A DNA stretch of 64,000 bases from Selaginella moellendorffii (GCF_000143415.4 NW_003314280.1:124001-188000); one strand, 5' to 3'. Numbered from the stretch's first letter, positions 1 through 11,886 are shown. The notes: generated by a model from the letters alone, not told the origin. Program-made: numbers and translations.

Positions 1-1752
1 TTGAGCGGCCCTCACAGTCAGGAACTTTGCATCCCAATCCTTTGAGGAACGCTTTTGCAACTGAAAGGATACATCAGGATGTCCTTCTGACTTCAATGTG
101 ATACGACTTTGTCCAGCACCATAAATCCCTTTGATATACTTGTTGAAGAAATCCATACCAAACACCATCTGAAAATCTGGTATCTTCAACACTACCAAGT
201 CCACTCTTTCTTTCCACTTGGATATCTTTATTGGAACATCACTCACAAACTTTCTGGCTACTTGCCCACCTTCCGCAAACCGGAAGTGCATAGGCGACAT
301 TTGCTAAGCATTCAATCCTAACAACTTAACTAAGTCTTTGGATATCACGCTGTGCGTAGCTCCCGTGTCAATCATCACTCGGATTCGGTGTCCACGGACA
401 AAGCCTACCAGATACATTAACGGATCAGTGTTTGCATTGACTGCAAGAAAAGCTTGAGGAAAGCAACGAAAGTTACTCACCTCTTCTTCCTCATAGTCTG
501 CATTGACCAACTCGTCAACCCCTTCGGCTTCACCACCACCGTCTTCCCACATGACATTAACCCGAGACCTTGTCTTATGCTTGTTGGGACATTCCGAGGA
601 CCTATGTCCCGACTCTCCACAATGGAAGCAATGACCCACACTACCCGTTCCGCTAGGAGCAGGTTTTGTAAGTTGCTGTTGCTTGTACCCACCAGGAGGA
701 GGAACAGAGGGCCTAGGACCAGAAGAAGCTGCTGGTGGTCTCCAACCACCACCACCTTTATTCACCGTAGCTTGTGAGCCCCCAGGGCAGTACCTACTTT
801 CCACCCTTTGTTTTCGATCACCTTGCTTATTCCCAAAAATTTTATTCTTGTCCGAGTTACCAGCATACAATTGCTGATATTGTTCTATGAGCGAGTGACT
901 AAAGGCAACTTGCTGTGCTGCCTCTTTACACTCCAGGTACGTCTTCGGCTTAAACTTCAAAATCTCATTTCGAGAAAGTGAACTTAAACCCTCCAGGAAA
1001 TAACTCCGAGCATCTTCGTCACTCATATTTGCAATCATAATGCGCTTCTGAGCAAACGCATTAACGTAATGCATAAGGTCCCCTCGCTGCTTTAACTGCC
1101 GCAGCTCTGCGCGAAGTCTCAGACCAAGATCATCCGGCAAGTATTCCTTACGGATACGAGACCGCATCTTGGTCCAACTTCTAGTCTGCCATTTTTCAGC
1201 ACACACCTGGCGCCACCAAGTTTTGGCATGATCGGGGAGAAAAGATTGTGCGGACGCAACTTTCGTACGATCATCTACGTCTGCCGCTATGAAGTAGTTC
1301 TCCATATCGTAGACCCAGTCTTCCAAAACCTAATAGTCTCACATGCCTCTGAAATTGGGTGGTTTCGGAGGCTTGAACTTTGAAACTCGTGCAACCGGGG
1401 GCGGCTGCAGAACTTCCTCATCCTCAGAACTTGAAGAGGAGTCCGGTTGCTTAGGCTTAGCTGGTTTAGCTGCCTCAGCTTCTTTCTTCCTCTTCTTGTT
1501 CTCCTTCTTCAATTTGTGAATCTCCTTTTGCAAATTCTCGATGTCGACTTCATGAGCCGTGTGCTGCAATGCTGCAGCATTTGGCTCGTCCTCTTCTGAC
1601 TCGGCCTCAGCCCCTTCCGTAGCATCTCTAGCAGGAGTTTCCTCCTCTCGATTTGCCCGTCTAGAGGTTTCAGCGTCATCAGCACGGTTCCTCTTCACCA
1701 TCCTGCTAGCTGCATGCATGCCTCTATCAGTAACTGAACATGCATACAACAT
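1..1752 (-). mobile_element. Ty3/gypsy retrotransposon, gag and start of protease (partial, runs off window)
   Basis: Read on the minus strand, 1752-1339 encodes a charged, coiled-coil-like N-terminal gag segment rich in K/E. 1326-304 encodes the gag core (YLPDDLGLRLRAELRQLKQR, YVNAFAQKRI), a CCHC zinc knuckle (CFHCGESGHRSSEC) and the start of an aspartic protease with the DTGATHS active-site motif. The two open frames are separated by about a dozen bases, with a frame change or stop near 1330. The protease and the rest of pol continue beyond base 1. Gag-knuckle-protease order and the tRNA-Met primer site just upstream are typical of plant Ty3/gypsy elements. The long gag frame suggests a fairly young copy. 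A closely related but much more decayed gag lies at 22.6-23.3 kb. Confidence 0.88.
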
Positions 1753-1878
1753 TCTTACCGAATGGTGCTATCCAGCTAATCCTACACAGGTCGCTTCGGA
1801 TCTACTAGAAAAGTCTCTGCGTATGCAACTTGAGTCAGAAAATCCGACAAAAGTTGGATAGGAATCGCTGAGACAATT

Positions 1879-1890
1879 CCTCTGATACCA
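1879..1890 (-). promoter_or_regulatory. Primer binding site for initiator tRNA-Met
   Basis: On the minus strand this reads TGGTATCAGAGG, matching the usual plant LTR-retrotransposon primer site complementary to the 3' end of initiator tRNA-Met. It sits two bases inside the proposed LTR end and upstream of gag, which fixes the minus-strand orientation of the element. Confidence 0.85.
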
Positions 1891-1892
1891 AA

Positions 1893-2550
1893 TGTAGCGC
1901 ACCTGAATTTGGAGCCGAACTCCAAGCCCGTTGCGCTATGAAACGAGGGTCCGGTACAATCCCACGAGCACTAGCTCCCCGTATCCAGCACCTGCACGCA
2001 AAATGGTGTCAGACGGAGTCTGGCACAATTTTGGCATACCGGTGGCCTAACGCGAGAAGGAGGGTACTCCACCGACTAGTGGAGCTTGGGCTTAGACCCA
2101 AGCCGGACGCAGAACAAGGAGCGACACAGCCCAGTGGGAGCCAAACTAATGTCTCAGGTGGTCGGACATGCATTCCAACCACTATCCCTACTATACATTT
2201 GGAACCCCCCACAGCCCCCCCCCCCTTGAGGGACACACGCTTTGGGCTTTCACCCCAAGCCTCCCTTAGTACCAGGAGTTAGTCTCTGGGACAAGTCCGA
2301 AACTTACTAAATATGGAATGTCCTTAGATTGCGAATTTGGACACGGGACGAACACCATTGTGTTCAGGCCGATCTCTACATTTCGTAGATATGCCAAATG
2401 AGCTAATCTAGACACTTTCCATAAATAGCATTTAGGACCGAAATGAGACCAACACAAAGGGTATGATAGCGAGGGTGTTTGGCAGACACGGTAAGCTATC
2501 ATCTAGCGAATATTGAGGGACTAGTCTCAATATCGCGGGGGTTCCCAACA
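1893..2550 (-). repeat. 5' long terminal repeat of the gypsy element
   Basis: The boundary next to the primer site is CGCTACA on the minus strand, and a matching start TGTTGGGAACC is found at 2550, giving canonical TG...CA ends and a length of 658 bp. The LTR contains a C-rich tract near 2205-2224. The second LTR lies outside the window, so the outer boundary rests on the TG motif alone and no target duplication can be checked. Confidence 0.65.
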
Positions 2551-3115
2551 CTAGCAAGTGCAAGTCAACGAATGAGTTTCTCTAACCAGGTCAAGTATGC
2601 TTGACAAATAGCATGTAGGAATTCCGTCCTTATGCTCATCTGGTCAAGTGCACATGCGATGACCAGTTTCTCAACTAGCTTGAGTGGAGACCATAAAAGG
2701 GACCAGCAGTACCAACCTCCTGCCATCGTGGCAGTAAGGAAAGAGTGCCCGTAAGGACTGGCCGACAAGTATCTTTCGATACCCGAAGTCACATTCGCGA
2801 CATTTGGGCCGGCCAGTGGGCGCACTGCATGGCCCCGGCCGGGGGAGGAGGTGTGAGTGACACCCGTCTGCTTGCCTGGTAAAGCTCTCTTTTTTTTACC
2901 ATGGCTCCTCCCAGCCATGAGGTTTCCAGGGGAAGCGGGAGAGGGGGCACTGCTGCCCAGCAGCGACAAGGACAGGGGACCGCTCATGTGTTTTACTTTT
3001 GCAGGGCCACATAACTGTTATGTAATTTAGCCCGGCTGGGACAGGCTCAGCAGACCAAGCCCAACACAAGCTGTACCTCTCTGTGCTCTTCTTTCTCCCT
3101 CGACACAGCAAGGAA
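2551..3115. other. Intergenic stretch without recognised gene
   Basis: Between the LTR and the gene fragments at 3.1 kb I see no convincing coding exon, RNA gene or repeat. Open frames here are short and overlap on both strands. Confidence 0.5.
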
Positions 3116-3116
3116 T

Positions 3117-3395
3117 GTGCATGTTCTTACTGGAAGTCTCCCATCGCCAAGCAGCTGCATTCCCTTTTCCAGCGGAAGGAGCACAAATCGTCCGAGCAGG
3201 ATTTTGGCGACGAGCAGCTGCAATGGCGTGGCCAGAGGCATCGACAGGGAAGCAGCGGCCAGGGATTTTCTGGAATGGATGGCAAGCAAGGGCGTGGCAA
3301 AGCCTGGAGGTGTGGAGGTGAGGCACGAAGAGCTGGGACTGGGGCTGTTTGCCAAGTGCAGCGTGGACCCGACTCAAATCTCCTTCATTGTCTGA
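3117..3395 (+). pseudogene. SET-domain (Rubisco methyltransferase-like) N-terminal exon fragment
   Basis: An open stretch ends in a segment reading FLEWMASKGVAKPGG followed by LGLGLFAKCSVDP. This resembles the start of plant plastid SET-domain methyltransferases of the Rubisco LSMT type, where an FxxWL segment precedes an EGLGLFA motif. The preceding residues are rich in S, R and P, compatible with a transit peptide. The frame closes soon after, with no catalytic SET core, and unrelated RRM sequence follows about 30 bases later. It looks like a captured or truncated exon. The family call rests on a short motif only. Confidence 0.4.
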
Positions 3396-3420
3396 TGGTT
3401 GTTTCCTATTTTTTATCAAG

Positions 3421-3940
3421 CAGGGGATTTGCTTTCATCATGTACAAAAGTGTTGAGGCCTCGAGGAAAGCCATCAATGATCCCAACAAGACAATAGAGG
3501 TAAGCTACCCAAACATACCGTGGTTTTTACTGACGAGTCTGTTCTTCCAGGGAATGCACGTAATTGTAAAGTGAGTGGCAGATGGTCAAAAGGAAAAATC
3601 AATGTCCCAGTCCTCGGCACAAAACCAAGGGGGTCCCCAACTCCAAGTGGGCTACAGCGTCATCAATCCAAACTTACCAGCATTTGTGAGGCCGATAGTG
3701 GCTGGAGCTGGAACTCCGGCTCTCGGATTCTCGCCATACACTCTGGGGCTGCCAACGTACATGAGCCAGCCAGTGTGTTCTTACTGGAATTCCGCGGTTT
3801 CTCAAGTTTTTTCTAGGCCTCATGTCAGAGAAACTCTGGTGGACAGGAAGAATCAACTCAAGAACCAGCTCAAAAAGCTGCAGCGCTTGGGACCAAGGTT
3901 GGTCCCGACCGTTTTGAACACTGACAGGCCAACCGGCCAA
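3421..3940 (+). pseudogene. UBA2-like RRM protein fragment with in-frame stop
   Basis: An exon from about 3421 carries the second half of an RRM, with RNP1 written RGFAFIMYK and then KAINDPNKTIE. A GT-AG intron (3499-3550) follows, then GMHVIVK. The next codon is TGA at 3572-3574; the same frame then reopens with ADGQKEKSMSQSS and a P/G/Y-rich tail (GYSVINPNLPAFVRP). In plant UBP1-associated UBA2 proteins the RRM continues directly into such a tail, so the TGA looks like a disabling mutation. The first half of the RRM and the N-terminus are absent. No transposon boundary is visible. Confidence 0.55.
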
Positions 3941-4069
3941 CTGTGGTTATCGATCGGTTGTGAAAGTGCCGAATGGCTGAACGGTTCACAAAAATTTTTT
4001 TATAAAAAAAAACGTTTTTAATAAAACCACACGAAAACCAAAGTATTAGACCAAACCAAACTAATTATT

Positions 4070-4440
4070 ACTCATCTTCTTCAACTTCGGCAACTTTCTT
4101 GACATTTCTGGCATCTTCCTTGACAATAATGTCCTCATTTGGAAGATCTTTTTCAACTAAATCTTCTATACCAAGAGATTCAAGCTTAACATGCATTTCT
4201 ACAATCCTCATACATTATGATTCGATTGCAATTGTGTTGAGATCAATTTCTAAGAACTTCATTCCTTCACTTTCAATACAACCCACCACTCTTGGTGTTA
4301 TTGTGCACATAAACCAACTTTTTCAACTTCTCTGGAAGCAAAATGCACCTTGATTCGTTTCAGCAGATTGCCATACATTTTTCCACAATAATTACATTTC
4401 CAACGGTCAACTCCTTTGCCAGAAGCATAAAGAGTGAGCT
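4070..4440 (-). pseudogene. hAT-type transposase N-terminus, BED zinc finger relic
   Basis: Read on the minus strand, 4440-4320 gives RWKCNYCGKMYGNLLKRIK followed by VHFAS, the W-x-CxxC...H pattern of a BED zinc finger found at the N-terminus of hAT transposases. Downstream to 4070 the frame is interrupted by stops but continues with an acidic stretch (VEKDLPNEDIIVKEDAR). No catalytic transposase core is present in this interval. It is likely a fragment of a dead hAT element. Confidence 0.5.
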
Positions 4441-5189
4441 TAGCAACATGGGACCATGCTCAATTAGGCGCCATTGCTCAACTATGCTAGAATCGCTAGA
4501 ATCAAATCTCTAAAATCACTGGAATCATAATTCCCATATTAGAGTTCAAGCATTGTGAACTGGGCAATTTGCGAGGCCTCTTTTGGCAACACCTGATTGC
4601 ATCCAAAAGGTCAGTTTTTAGCTTGTCTGTATCCCTCAGTAAAAATCTTTTGTTTTCTAGATCTCCATTTCCAAAAGAAATTGTTGAAATTAATGTTGCA
4701 CCTTTGACATGTATTGAATGCTATCCGACACAGACATACACATTCCACCTATAATGATAACGTTGAAGACACTAACCAGCACCAACATACATATATCTTT
4801 TACAACAATAATATTCAAGAGGCTATGGAGTATCAACATCAAACAAATCTTAATAATTCCTCATTGAGTAGTAATCACACTGAATAGCAGTCAATTTCCA
4901 ATTCCCATTTTGCCCCCTTCACCTCAGATTCGCAGCACACTTGCTAGCAATTACCTATATAATGATACATCTGTTTTGACAATGAATATAGGTCCCTTAT
5001 CATATATTTGTAAGTATTGTCATGCCTCACACTTTGCCAATGAGAACAAGTCTATTTATTGCCAGAGTGGACAGGTCTACCTGCCTCTAATACTTCCATT
5101 TACCACCTTTTCTATATTCTGTATATAACTCACACAAACACTCTAATTTCAAGTGTAATATAAGACAATATAATAATGCACTTACTTTC

Positions 5190-5657
5190 GTGTCTATGGG
5201 AGCTAGCATTGATACTTTTACAGGTCATGGTCTATATTGCTATAGAATTCATAGACAAATCTATCACAAAATTATGCCACAAAATCTTTCAATACATCAA
5301 AATCCAAGTTACAGTCAATTGTACATGCTAGACTCCAATGAGGCTACTAATATCAGAAAACAAAACCCTTTTAACATTAACTGTGATTATAATTTATTGC
5401 TTCAAGTAGATATGATACTTCGACATATTAATTTATCTGCACAAGCTTTTAGAATGATGTATGAATTGGAACAAGAAAATATTTCAAGAATTATTATTTC
5501 TGGTAGCAATTTATGTGGAGTATATATGCTCATTAAAAATGAAGGCACAGACCATCGTCAATATAATACTCCACAAACTAATGATGTTGCAATAATTTTC
5601 CAAAGTGAAGATGGTATGCCAGCTTTTGACCATGAAATATGCATTCATCCAAAATAA
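5190..5657 (+). pseudogene. Helitron-like N-terminal domain (open fragment)
   Basis: This 155-residue open segment holds the Helitron-like N domain: LLLQVDMILRHINLSAQAF and then FRMMYELEQENISRIIISG, ending EDGMPAFDHEICIHPK. In intact Helitrons it is joined to the Rep nuclease; here stop codons at 5658 and beyond break the frame. It is part of the larger Helitron relic. Confidence 0.75.
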
Positions 5658-8290
5658 TCAAAACCACAACATATATTTATTTTAAATGCTAATTGTGATC
5701 CTATGGTTATTGCTTTTTCCATATGGAGATAAAGCCTGGCATGACAAGCTTTCTTCTAACAAACATATAACACTCCTTCAATATTATGCCTATCCTTTGT
5801 CTAGAAGAGATTCAACATTATCAACCTCTACAGTTACATATGACCACATTTTACATTGTGGAAAACTCACCTAACAATATATTGTAGATGCCTATGTTAA
5901 AATTGAAAGCAACAATTTACAATACTATAGATCTAATCAAAAAATATTAGACTTGATATTTATACAGGTTTGATGGATTATGTTGCTGGCAAAGCTGCTG
6001 ATGCAAATGCTCAACCAGGAAAAATTATTATTTTACCTTCTACTTTTATAGAAAGCTCGAGAACTATGCAACAAAATTACCAAGATGCTATGGCAATTGT
6101 ATAAAATACTCAAAACTTGATATTTTTATAACTTTCACTTGCAACCCTAAATAGCCAGAGATAAGATAAAATCTGCACCCTAATAAAGGACCTGAAGACT
6201 GACTTGATTTAGTTGCTAGGGTTTTTAACATGAAGCTAAAATATTTTCTCCATGATATTACAAAAAATAATATCTTTGGAAGATGTTTTTCATTTATATA
6301 TGTCATTGAATTCCAAAAAAGAGGGTTTCCACATTGTCATTTCCTAGGCATATAAAACAATAAAAGTAAAATTAAAGACCATGACATTATTGATTAATAT
6401 GTATCTGCTCAATTACTTAACCCTTTTTCAGAGCTTGAACTATTTGAAATAATCACATCACATATAATACATGGTCTATGTGGATTACTAAATCCTCAAA
6501 GTCCATGCATAGAAAATAAAAAATGCTCTAAAAACTATCCCAAAAACTTCAATAATGGGACTATATATTATGTGGATAGGTAGCCAGACTATTTTAAGCC
6601 AAACAATGGTCGCACCTTCCCTAAAAATGATGTTCCAATTGATAACTATTGGTTTGTCCCATATAATAAATATTTATATAAAAAATACAAAACCCATATA
6701 AATGTAGAAATATATACATCAATTAAAAGCATTAAATGTCTTTTTCAATATATTTATAAAGGATATGATTGTGCAACCATTGAAATCCAAATAGCTACTC
6801 AATCTGAAAATGTATTAAATTGAGATGAAATCACGAATTTTATAAATACCCAATAATATAAAGCACCAGAAGCTATTTGGAGGATACTTAAATGTAAAAT
6901 GCATGGACACTCACACCCTATAATATGTATACCCATACATCTTTTTGACTTCTAAAATATATATTTTATAGAAGGCTTTGAGCACAATGCCTTGCAAAGA
7001 GCAACACGTAATGGAACAATGCTAACAAAATAGTTTAAGCTTAATATTCATGATTCAAATGCAAAATAATATACCTACATTCAAATACCTTTACATTATG
7101 TTTTCAATAAATCTACTAATGTACGGCAATGTCGAAAAAAGAAAAAGGTTATTCTTTGACTATACTTAGTATCTCCTCTAAATACTGAGTTGTACCACCT
7201 ATGTATTATTCTTCTTCATAAAAAAGGTGCAACATTCTTCAACAATATTAAAATAGTTAATGATATAACTTACTAAAGCTTTCAATAAACTACTATTGCT
7301 ATGGGCCTTCTTGACGATGATAATGAGTGGTATAATTGTCTACAAAAAGCATGCAATTTCCAAATATCTACACAAATTGCATTAACTCTTTACTTTTATA
7401 TATATTTTTTGCAATTTATAAAACCCACCATATTTTTGGGGGTGTTTTTAAGGATCAATTCTCTTAAGATTTTGGTAAAACAGATATTTTATGCCAATAT
7501 AAAGTTACTCTAATAGACATTAACTCAAGAATGAAAATACATGGTAAAATAAATTAATCATATAACATACCTATCCCAACTCTAAATACCTCTATTCAAT
7601 CAATACCAAATTGCAACCATTCATATACAAAAATTTACCATGATATAAGAAACTTGAATGCTTAATAATTAGCTATATTCAATAAAATTATTAACATTAT
7701 TGAGTGCTCAATTAATACCAACCATTTTATTTTTATTAATGGCCCTAGCGGCACTAGTAAACATATTTATTAAATACAATGGTAAAATATTTTGAGTTCT
7801 ACAATAAAAAAGTGGTTTGTATGGCATGAATAGGCATTGCAAGCACACTACTACACAATGGACAAACATCCTATACAACCTTTACGTTACCAGTTCCAAT
7901 TAATGATATATCTGTTTCTAGTTTAACACCTACTAACAATACCAGTAGATCTATGAAAGCAATATAAGTGCTTATTTGGGATGAAATTAATATGGTTTAT
8001 ACACTTGCCTTTTCAGCTGTCAATCATTGCCTAAGAGACTTGAAATAGAACAATTCTCCATTTGGTGGCATTGTTATTATTACAAGTGGTGACTTCCATC
8101 AAATATTACCAGTTGTCCCATACAGTCATCAAACACAGATTATTTCCAAATCTGTAAGAATGAATAGTCTATAGAATCTATTTAGAAAGTTCCAATTGCA
8201 AATAAATATGCAGTTTGGCCCCAAGTTTCTAGATTGGGCAACATGGCTATTGAAAGTCAGTGATGGAAATAATTACACACAAAACCCTAT

Positions 8291-8845
8291 TTGCCACTTG
8301 AGTCTATCCTTCTTCCTTCAAAACTAATTAGAAGTACCTTTATTATTAGTTTCGTATTCGGATGTATCAAAGATATTTCAAATGTTCAAATTGCAGCAAA
8401 TAGAGCCATTTTAACACCTCTCAATGATGATACATTTCCAATTAACAACAACATCATCTCTCAATTACCAGGTCCACCTCAAATTTACACTAGCATTGAC
8501 TCCGTTGATGTTGAATATCCTGAAGATTTCCCAATTAAATTTCTAAGCTCTATCATTCCCGTTGGACTACCACCACACAAATTGATTCTAAAAGAAGGTT
8601 ATATAATTATTCTTCTGAGAAATATGTTTCCAACAATTGGATTATGCAATGGGACTCGACTAATGGTCAAAAGAACTTCACCTAAAGTTTTTGATTGTAA
8701 AATAATTATAGGTGAATTTAAAGGTACTAGAAATTTTTTCCCATGCATTAACTTCTCTGATTCAGATGTTCTATTCCATATGTCTCAAAAACAATTTCCT
8801 CTTCATCTTGGATACTGCTTGACATTTTCAAAATGTCAAGGTTAA
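8291..8845 (+). pseudogene. Helitron PIF1-like helicase C-terminal part (open fragment)
   Basis: A 184-residue open segment matches the C-terminal half of Helitron helicases: ANRAILTPLNDDTFPINN, YPEDFPIKFL, GLPPHKLILKEGYIIILLRN, LCNGTRLMVKRTS and CLTFSKCQG. The frame then hits TAA where the family continues with TFDRVGIYLP; the following bases still encode this, then PVFSNWQLYVALLR-like residues to about 8930. The upstream helicase motifs I and II (7741-8030) are recognisable but broken. Confidence 0.8.
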
Positions 8846-9028
8846 ACATTTGATCGTGTGGGCATCTACTTACCCTAGCCAGTCTTTTCCAATTGGCAAC
8901 TCTATGTTGCACTCTTAAGATGCACATCACCACAACAACTTGCAATTCAAGTTGACACAACTCATACATAAGGCCATTTAATTCTATTCAATTCATCAAC
9001 ATTCACCATCAATACTATATATAAAGAA

Positions 9029-9053
9029 GCTTTATATTAAAGCCTAGTGCTAG
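9029..9053 (+). repeat. Candidate Helitron 3' terminus (hairpin plus CTAG)
   Basis: GCTTTA and TAAAGC (9029-9034, 9038-9043) form a 6-bp stem with a TAT loop. CTAG follows at 9044-9047 and again at 9050-9053. Helitrons end in CTRR shortly after a small hairpin and insert before a T; the first CTAG is followed by T. The stem is short and AT-rich, so the call is tentative. Confidence 0.4.
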
Positions 9054-10270
9054 AGATGGAAGAATCACTTCACAAGAAAATTGTGAGATGTGAGCAAGTT
9101 CTATTACAAAGAAATGTTGATGAGTTTGAGAGGCTTTGCCAACTACCTAGCATTGGTTGGGAAGAGCCATGGTAAAAAAAAAGAGAGCTTTACTAGGCAA
9201 GTAGATGGGTGTTGCTTATAGCTCTTCCCTTGGCCCGGGCTGTGCCATGCACCCACTGGCCAGCCCAAAACCTCGCAAAAATATTCCCATGGCTAGATGA
9301 GTTATTTAGAGTTTGAGGTTTGGTAAATAATGTTTTTCAAAAATCTGTATACAATTAATAAAAAATATTATTACTTGATGATTCATTCAATTCTACTTTC
9401 TTAATAAAGTAAGTTTTTTTCTTAAGTACACAAAAATGTAGAACTTTATACATTAAATTTAAAACTCACTAAAACTACATACACCTTGTAAATTTAAAAA
9501 TATAAATAAATTAAAGTTAAATTTATAAATTTAAAATTAAAGCTTTATAACAATGAAATGGAGGCTGAAATTTTATAATGATAAATTAATTTTAAGGTTT
9601 TGTTCTATACTGGGGTAAAGTAGAGGCTGCTCAACATGGAAAAACTGTACATTCTAAAATTCTTAAGGATGGGTTCAATACAAGTAGCAGCATGAGTGAA
9701 AATGCATAAACCTAATATTCTGCGAGAGGAAGAAGCTAAAGCCTTAAAAGATCATACATGTACATAGATACCTATGGTGGCAGTAGCAGTGATTATTATT
9801 TTGTATTCTACTCTATATAACCTACCATATATTATAGACTTGTAGTTTTAGAAAACAATTTTAGTTTATGTTCTGAAATTCAGATTATATTATAAGATAT
9901 ATGTATATTATAATATTTATATTACAGTATTGATAATTTTAGTGATAATATTATAATACACTATTAAAATTATAAATTAATAATAATATTATGTTATACA
10001 TATTTAAAATTATATTTTACTTCACAAAAAATAAAAGTTATATTTATTAACTATTCTGTAGTAATGTTTTGCCAATACTTAGTTAATTTAAATAATTTGT
10101 AACTAATTACATTATTACAATTTGTTTTAATCATTCATCAACTTCTACACAACATTAGTTTTGAAAGCTCCAACTTGGCTTGTATTTAGAAACCTGATAC
10201 TACACACAACAAATTATAAAATAATAGTAGAAAGAAATAAAACATACTTATTGTTTTCTTGCACATTTTT
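9054..10270. other. AT-rich intergenic region, nothing recognised
   Basis: Strongly AT-rich DNA with many short A/T runs. I found no coding similarity, RNA gene or clear repeat structure in it. Confidence 0.6.
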
Positions 10271-10274
10271 TCTT

Positions 10275-11480
10275 TTAAGTGTCAAGTTCAACAATAAAAA
10301 ACTTCAATTTTTCGGTATCTCTATAGCTCTTGAGCTCGCAACAAATCTTCAGATTGTACATCTTTGATCGAATAGAGTCCATTACAGCCAATAAAACAGT
10401 ATAATCATCATCTTGTAGCACAGCCAGCTTACATTCAGGCATCCCTATAATTTCATTTGCAGCATCATCAAATGCAACTGCCCATATATGTGCAGTGCTG
10501 TCCAGAATACACAAGTGTAGTGCATCTCCAGAATCAGTATCACAAGAGTTGCATTGCCACATACTTTCTGAAGCCTGAGTAACCTTCTTGCCACATTGCC
10601 TTCCATTGACAACCTTCACGCATGCTGGGTAATAGAAGTCACCAGTCTGGAATTCTTTCACTGACACAATAACACAAAAAATAGCAGAAAACTCGGAAAA
10701 CCTTCAGGTTGATAGACAACATCTCAGATACTGGCTTTGTACCCTCACAGCTGCGTGAATGGATGGTTGCTAGCTACAACACAACCAGATTTGTCCATGT
10801 GACCAACTCCTCTTCTAAAGCAGTGATTTCTACATCTTCTAATTCAGGATCAACTAAAAGGGTAGAGCCACCTGTGACTGTAATGGACTTGCCATTGTAA
10901 TCTGAAATCCGGCCACCCTTCACAGATACAATAGGTCTCTTCCCTCAACCAAGTTTCTCCTTGATTTCTGAACCTTCATTTGAATCCCACAGACACATGT
11001 CTATACTGTCATCACTCAAACAAATCATCCTCCTTCTCATGAATGCTCCAGAATCCTTAGGAGAAATGTTTGTCTGTCCAATCCACATTACACCGACAAT
11101 CACGTATATAAATGTCTCTTGGCCGAGCTTAGAAGCATCTAAAACACTTGTTCTATTAAGAACAACATTTGGAATACATAGATCGTCCTCTACACACTTG
11201 ATCTCCATAGTCTTGCTTGCTTTTATCTCCCTAATTTATATGCTGGTTTAGAGCACTGTACATCACTGTTCCCTGAAAATATATAGACACTGCCTTGCTC
11301 AATCTTGCTTGAAAGATGCTTTGCATTCTCGCCAAACCCAACAATATGTATTTTGGAACTTTCTGCATCAGCAACATAAACTGACATAACACACCCAGCT
11401 GTGCCTACTTCAAAGAATACAAGTTTCCCTTTGTGTGTCACCTTGAAGCGAAAAGACCATCGGTAGTGAGAAAAAAAATG
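10275..11480 (-). pseudogene. RPA70-like (replication protein A large subunit) decayed copy
   Basis: Three segments in order on the minus strand match RPA1 DNA-binding domains. At 11470-11223, RWSFRFKVTHKGKLVFFEVG and IEQGSVYIFSG correspond to DBD-A. At 11208-10850, VEDDLCIPNVVLNRTS, MCLWDSNEGSEIKEKLG and VSVKGGRISDYNGKS correspond to DBD-B. At 10667-10275, YYPACVKVVNGRQCGKKVTQ with WQCNSCD gives the DBD-C zinc ribbon, then AVAFDDAANEIIGMPECKL. DBD-A and DBD-B are out of frame, a TGA interrupts DBD-B after KEKLG, and the start of DBD-C has lost the usual lead-in. RPA1 binds single-stranded DNA in replication and repair. Either this is a pseudogene or some breaks are unrecognised introns; decay is more likely. 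Confidence 0.65.
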
Positions 11481-11525
11481 TAATAATGTTATATATACAT
11501 ATGTAATGTAATTAGTTACAAACAA

Positions 11526-11886
11526 TTTGTAACTAAGTAACTAATTTGTAATGTATTTAGACAAAACTAACTAGTAGTCATAGTGCTTTAAATTTTTTTT
11601 TTATAAAAGAAATATCATAAGACAAATCTGGGAGTGTCATATATATTTCAGTTGTCAGCTTTTCATTTATATTGTTTCTTTATATTAACAAAGACATATT
11701 CAAGCATGAGATTTCATAGGTGGTTATGTTAAAAGTTTTGAATGTGAAAGTGTGGGAAAGCTTACTCGATTGTAAGAAGAAGTTCAGCCTTTTCTATATC
11801 ATGTTTTTTAAATATATATTCTCTAATTACATTAACCTTGAAGGATATGCACTTTGGTGTTCATTGGATCACCAATGAAAGGCATG
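11526..11886. other. AT-rich spacer, nothing recognised
   Basis: Low-complexity AT-rich sequence between the RPA70-like copy and the next minus-strand fragments. No feature recognised. Confidence 0.5.

Larger units (their letters stand above)
4900..9053 (+). mobile_element. Decayed autonomous Helitron (Rep plus PIF1-like helicase)
   Basis: Conceptual translation with stops ignored gives the canonical Helitron order. An N-terminal region with CKYCHASHFANEN (about 5010-5045) is followed by the Helitron-like N domain (AFRMMYELEQENISR, 5447 onward). The rolling-circle Rep part has RTMQQNYQDAMAIV (about 6060) and the HUH motif as GFPHCHFL (6323-6346). Conserved C-terminal Rep blocks follow (NAHINVE-like HINVEIYTSIKS, YKAPEAIWRI, GLLDDDNEWYNCL). 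The helicase has Walker A as GPSGTSK (7741-7761), ANRAILTPLNDD and LCNGTRLMV (8291-8845), ending in TFSKCQG. Many stop codons and frameshifts mean it is not functional. A candidate 3' hairpin and CTAG end lie at 9029-9053; the 5' TC end was not located. Confidence 0.85.

Noticed and set aside
454-877. Short frames overlapping the gypsy gag on both strands
   Set aside because: Shadows of the gag zinc-knuckle region.
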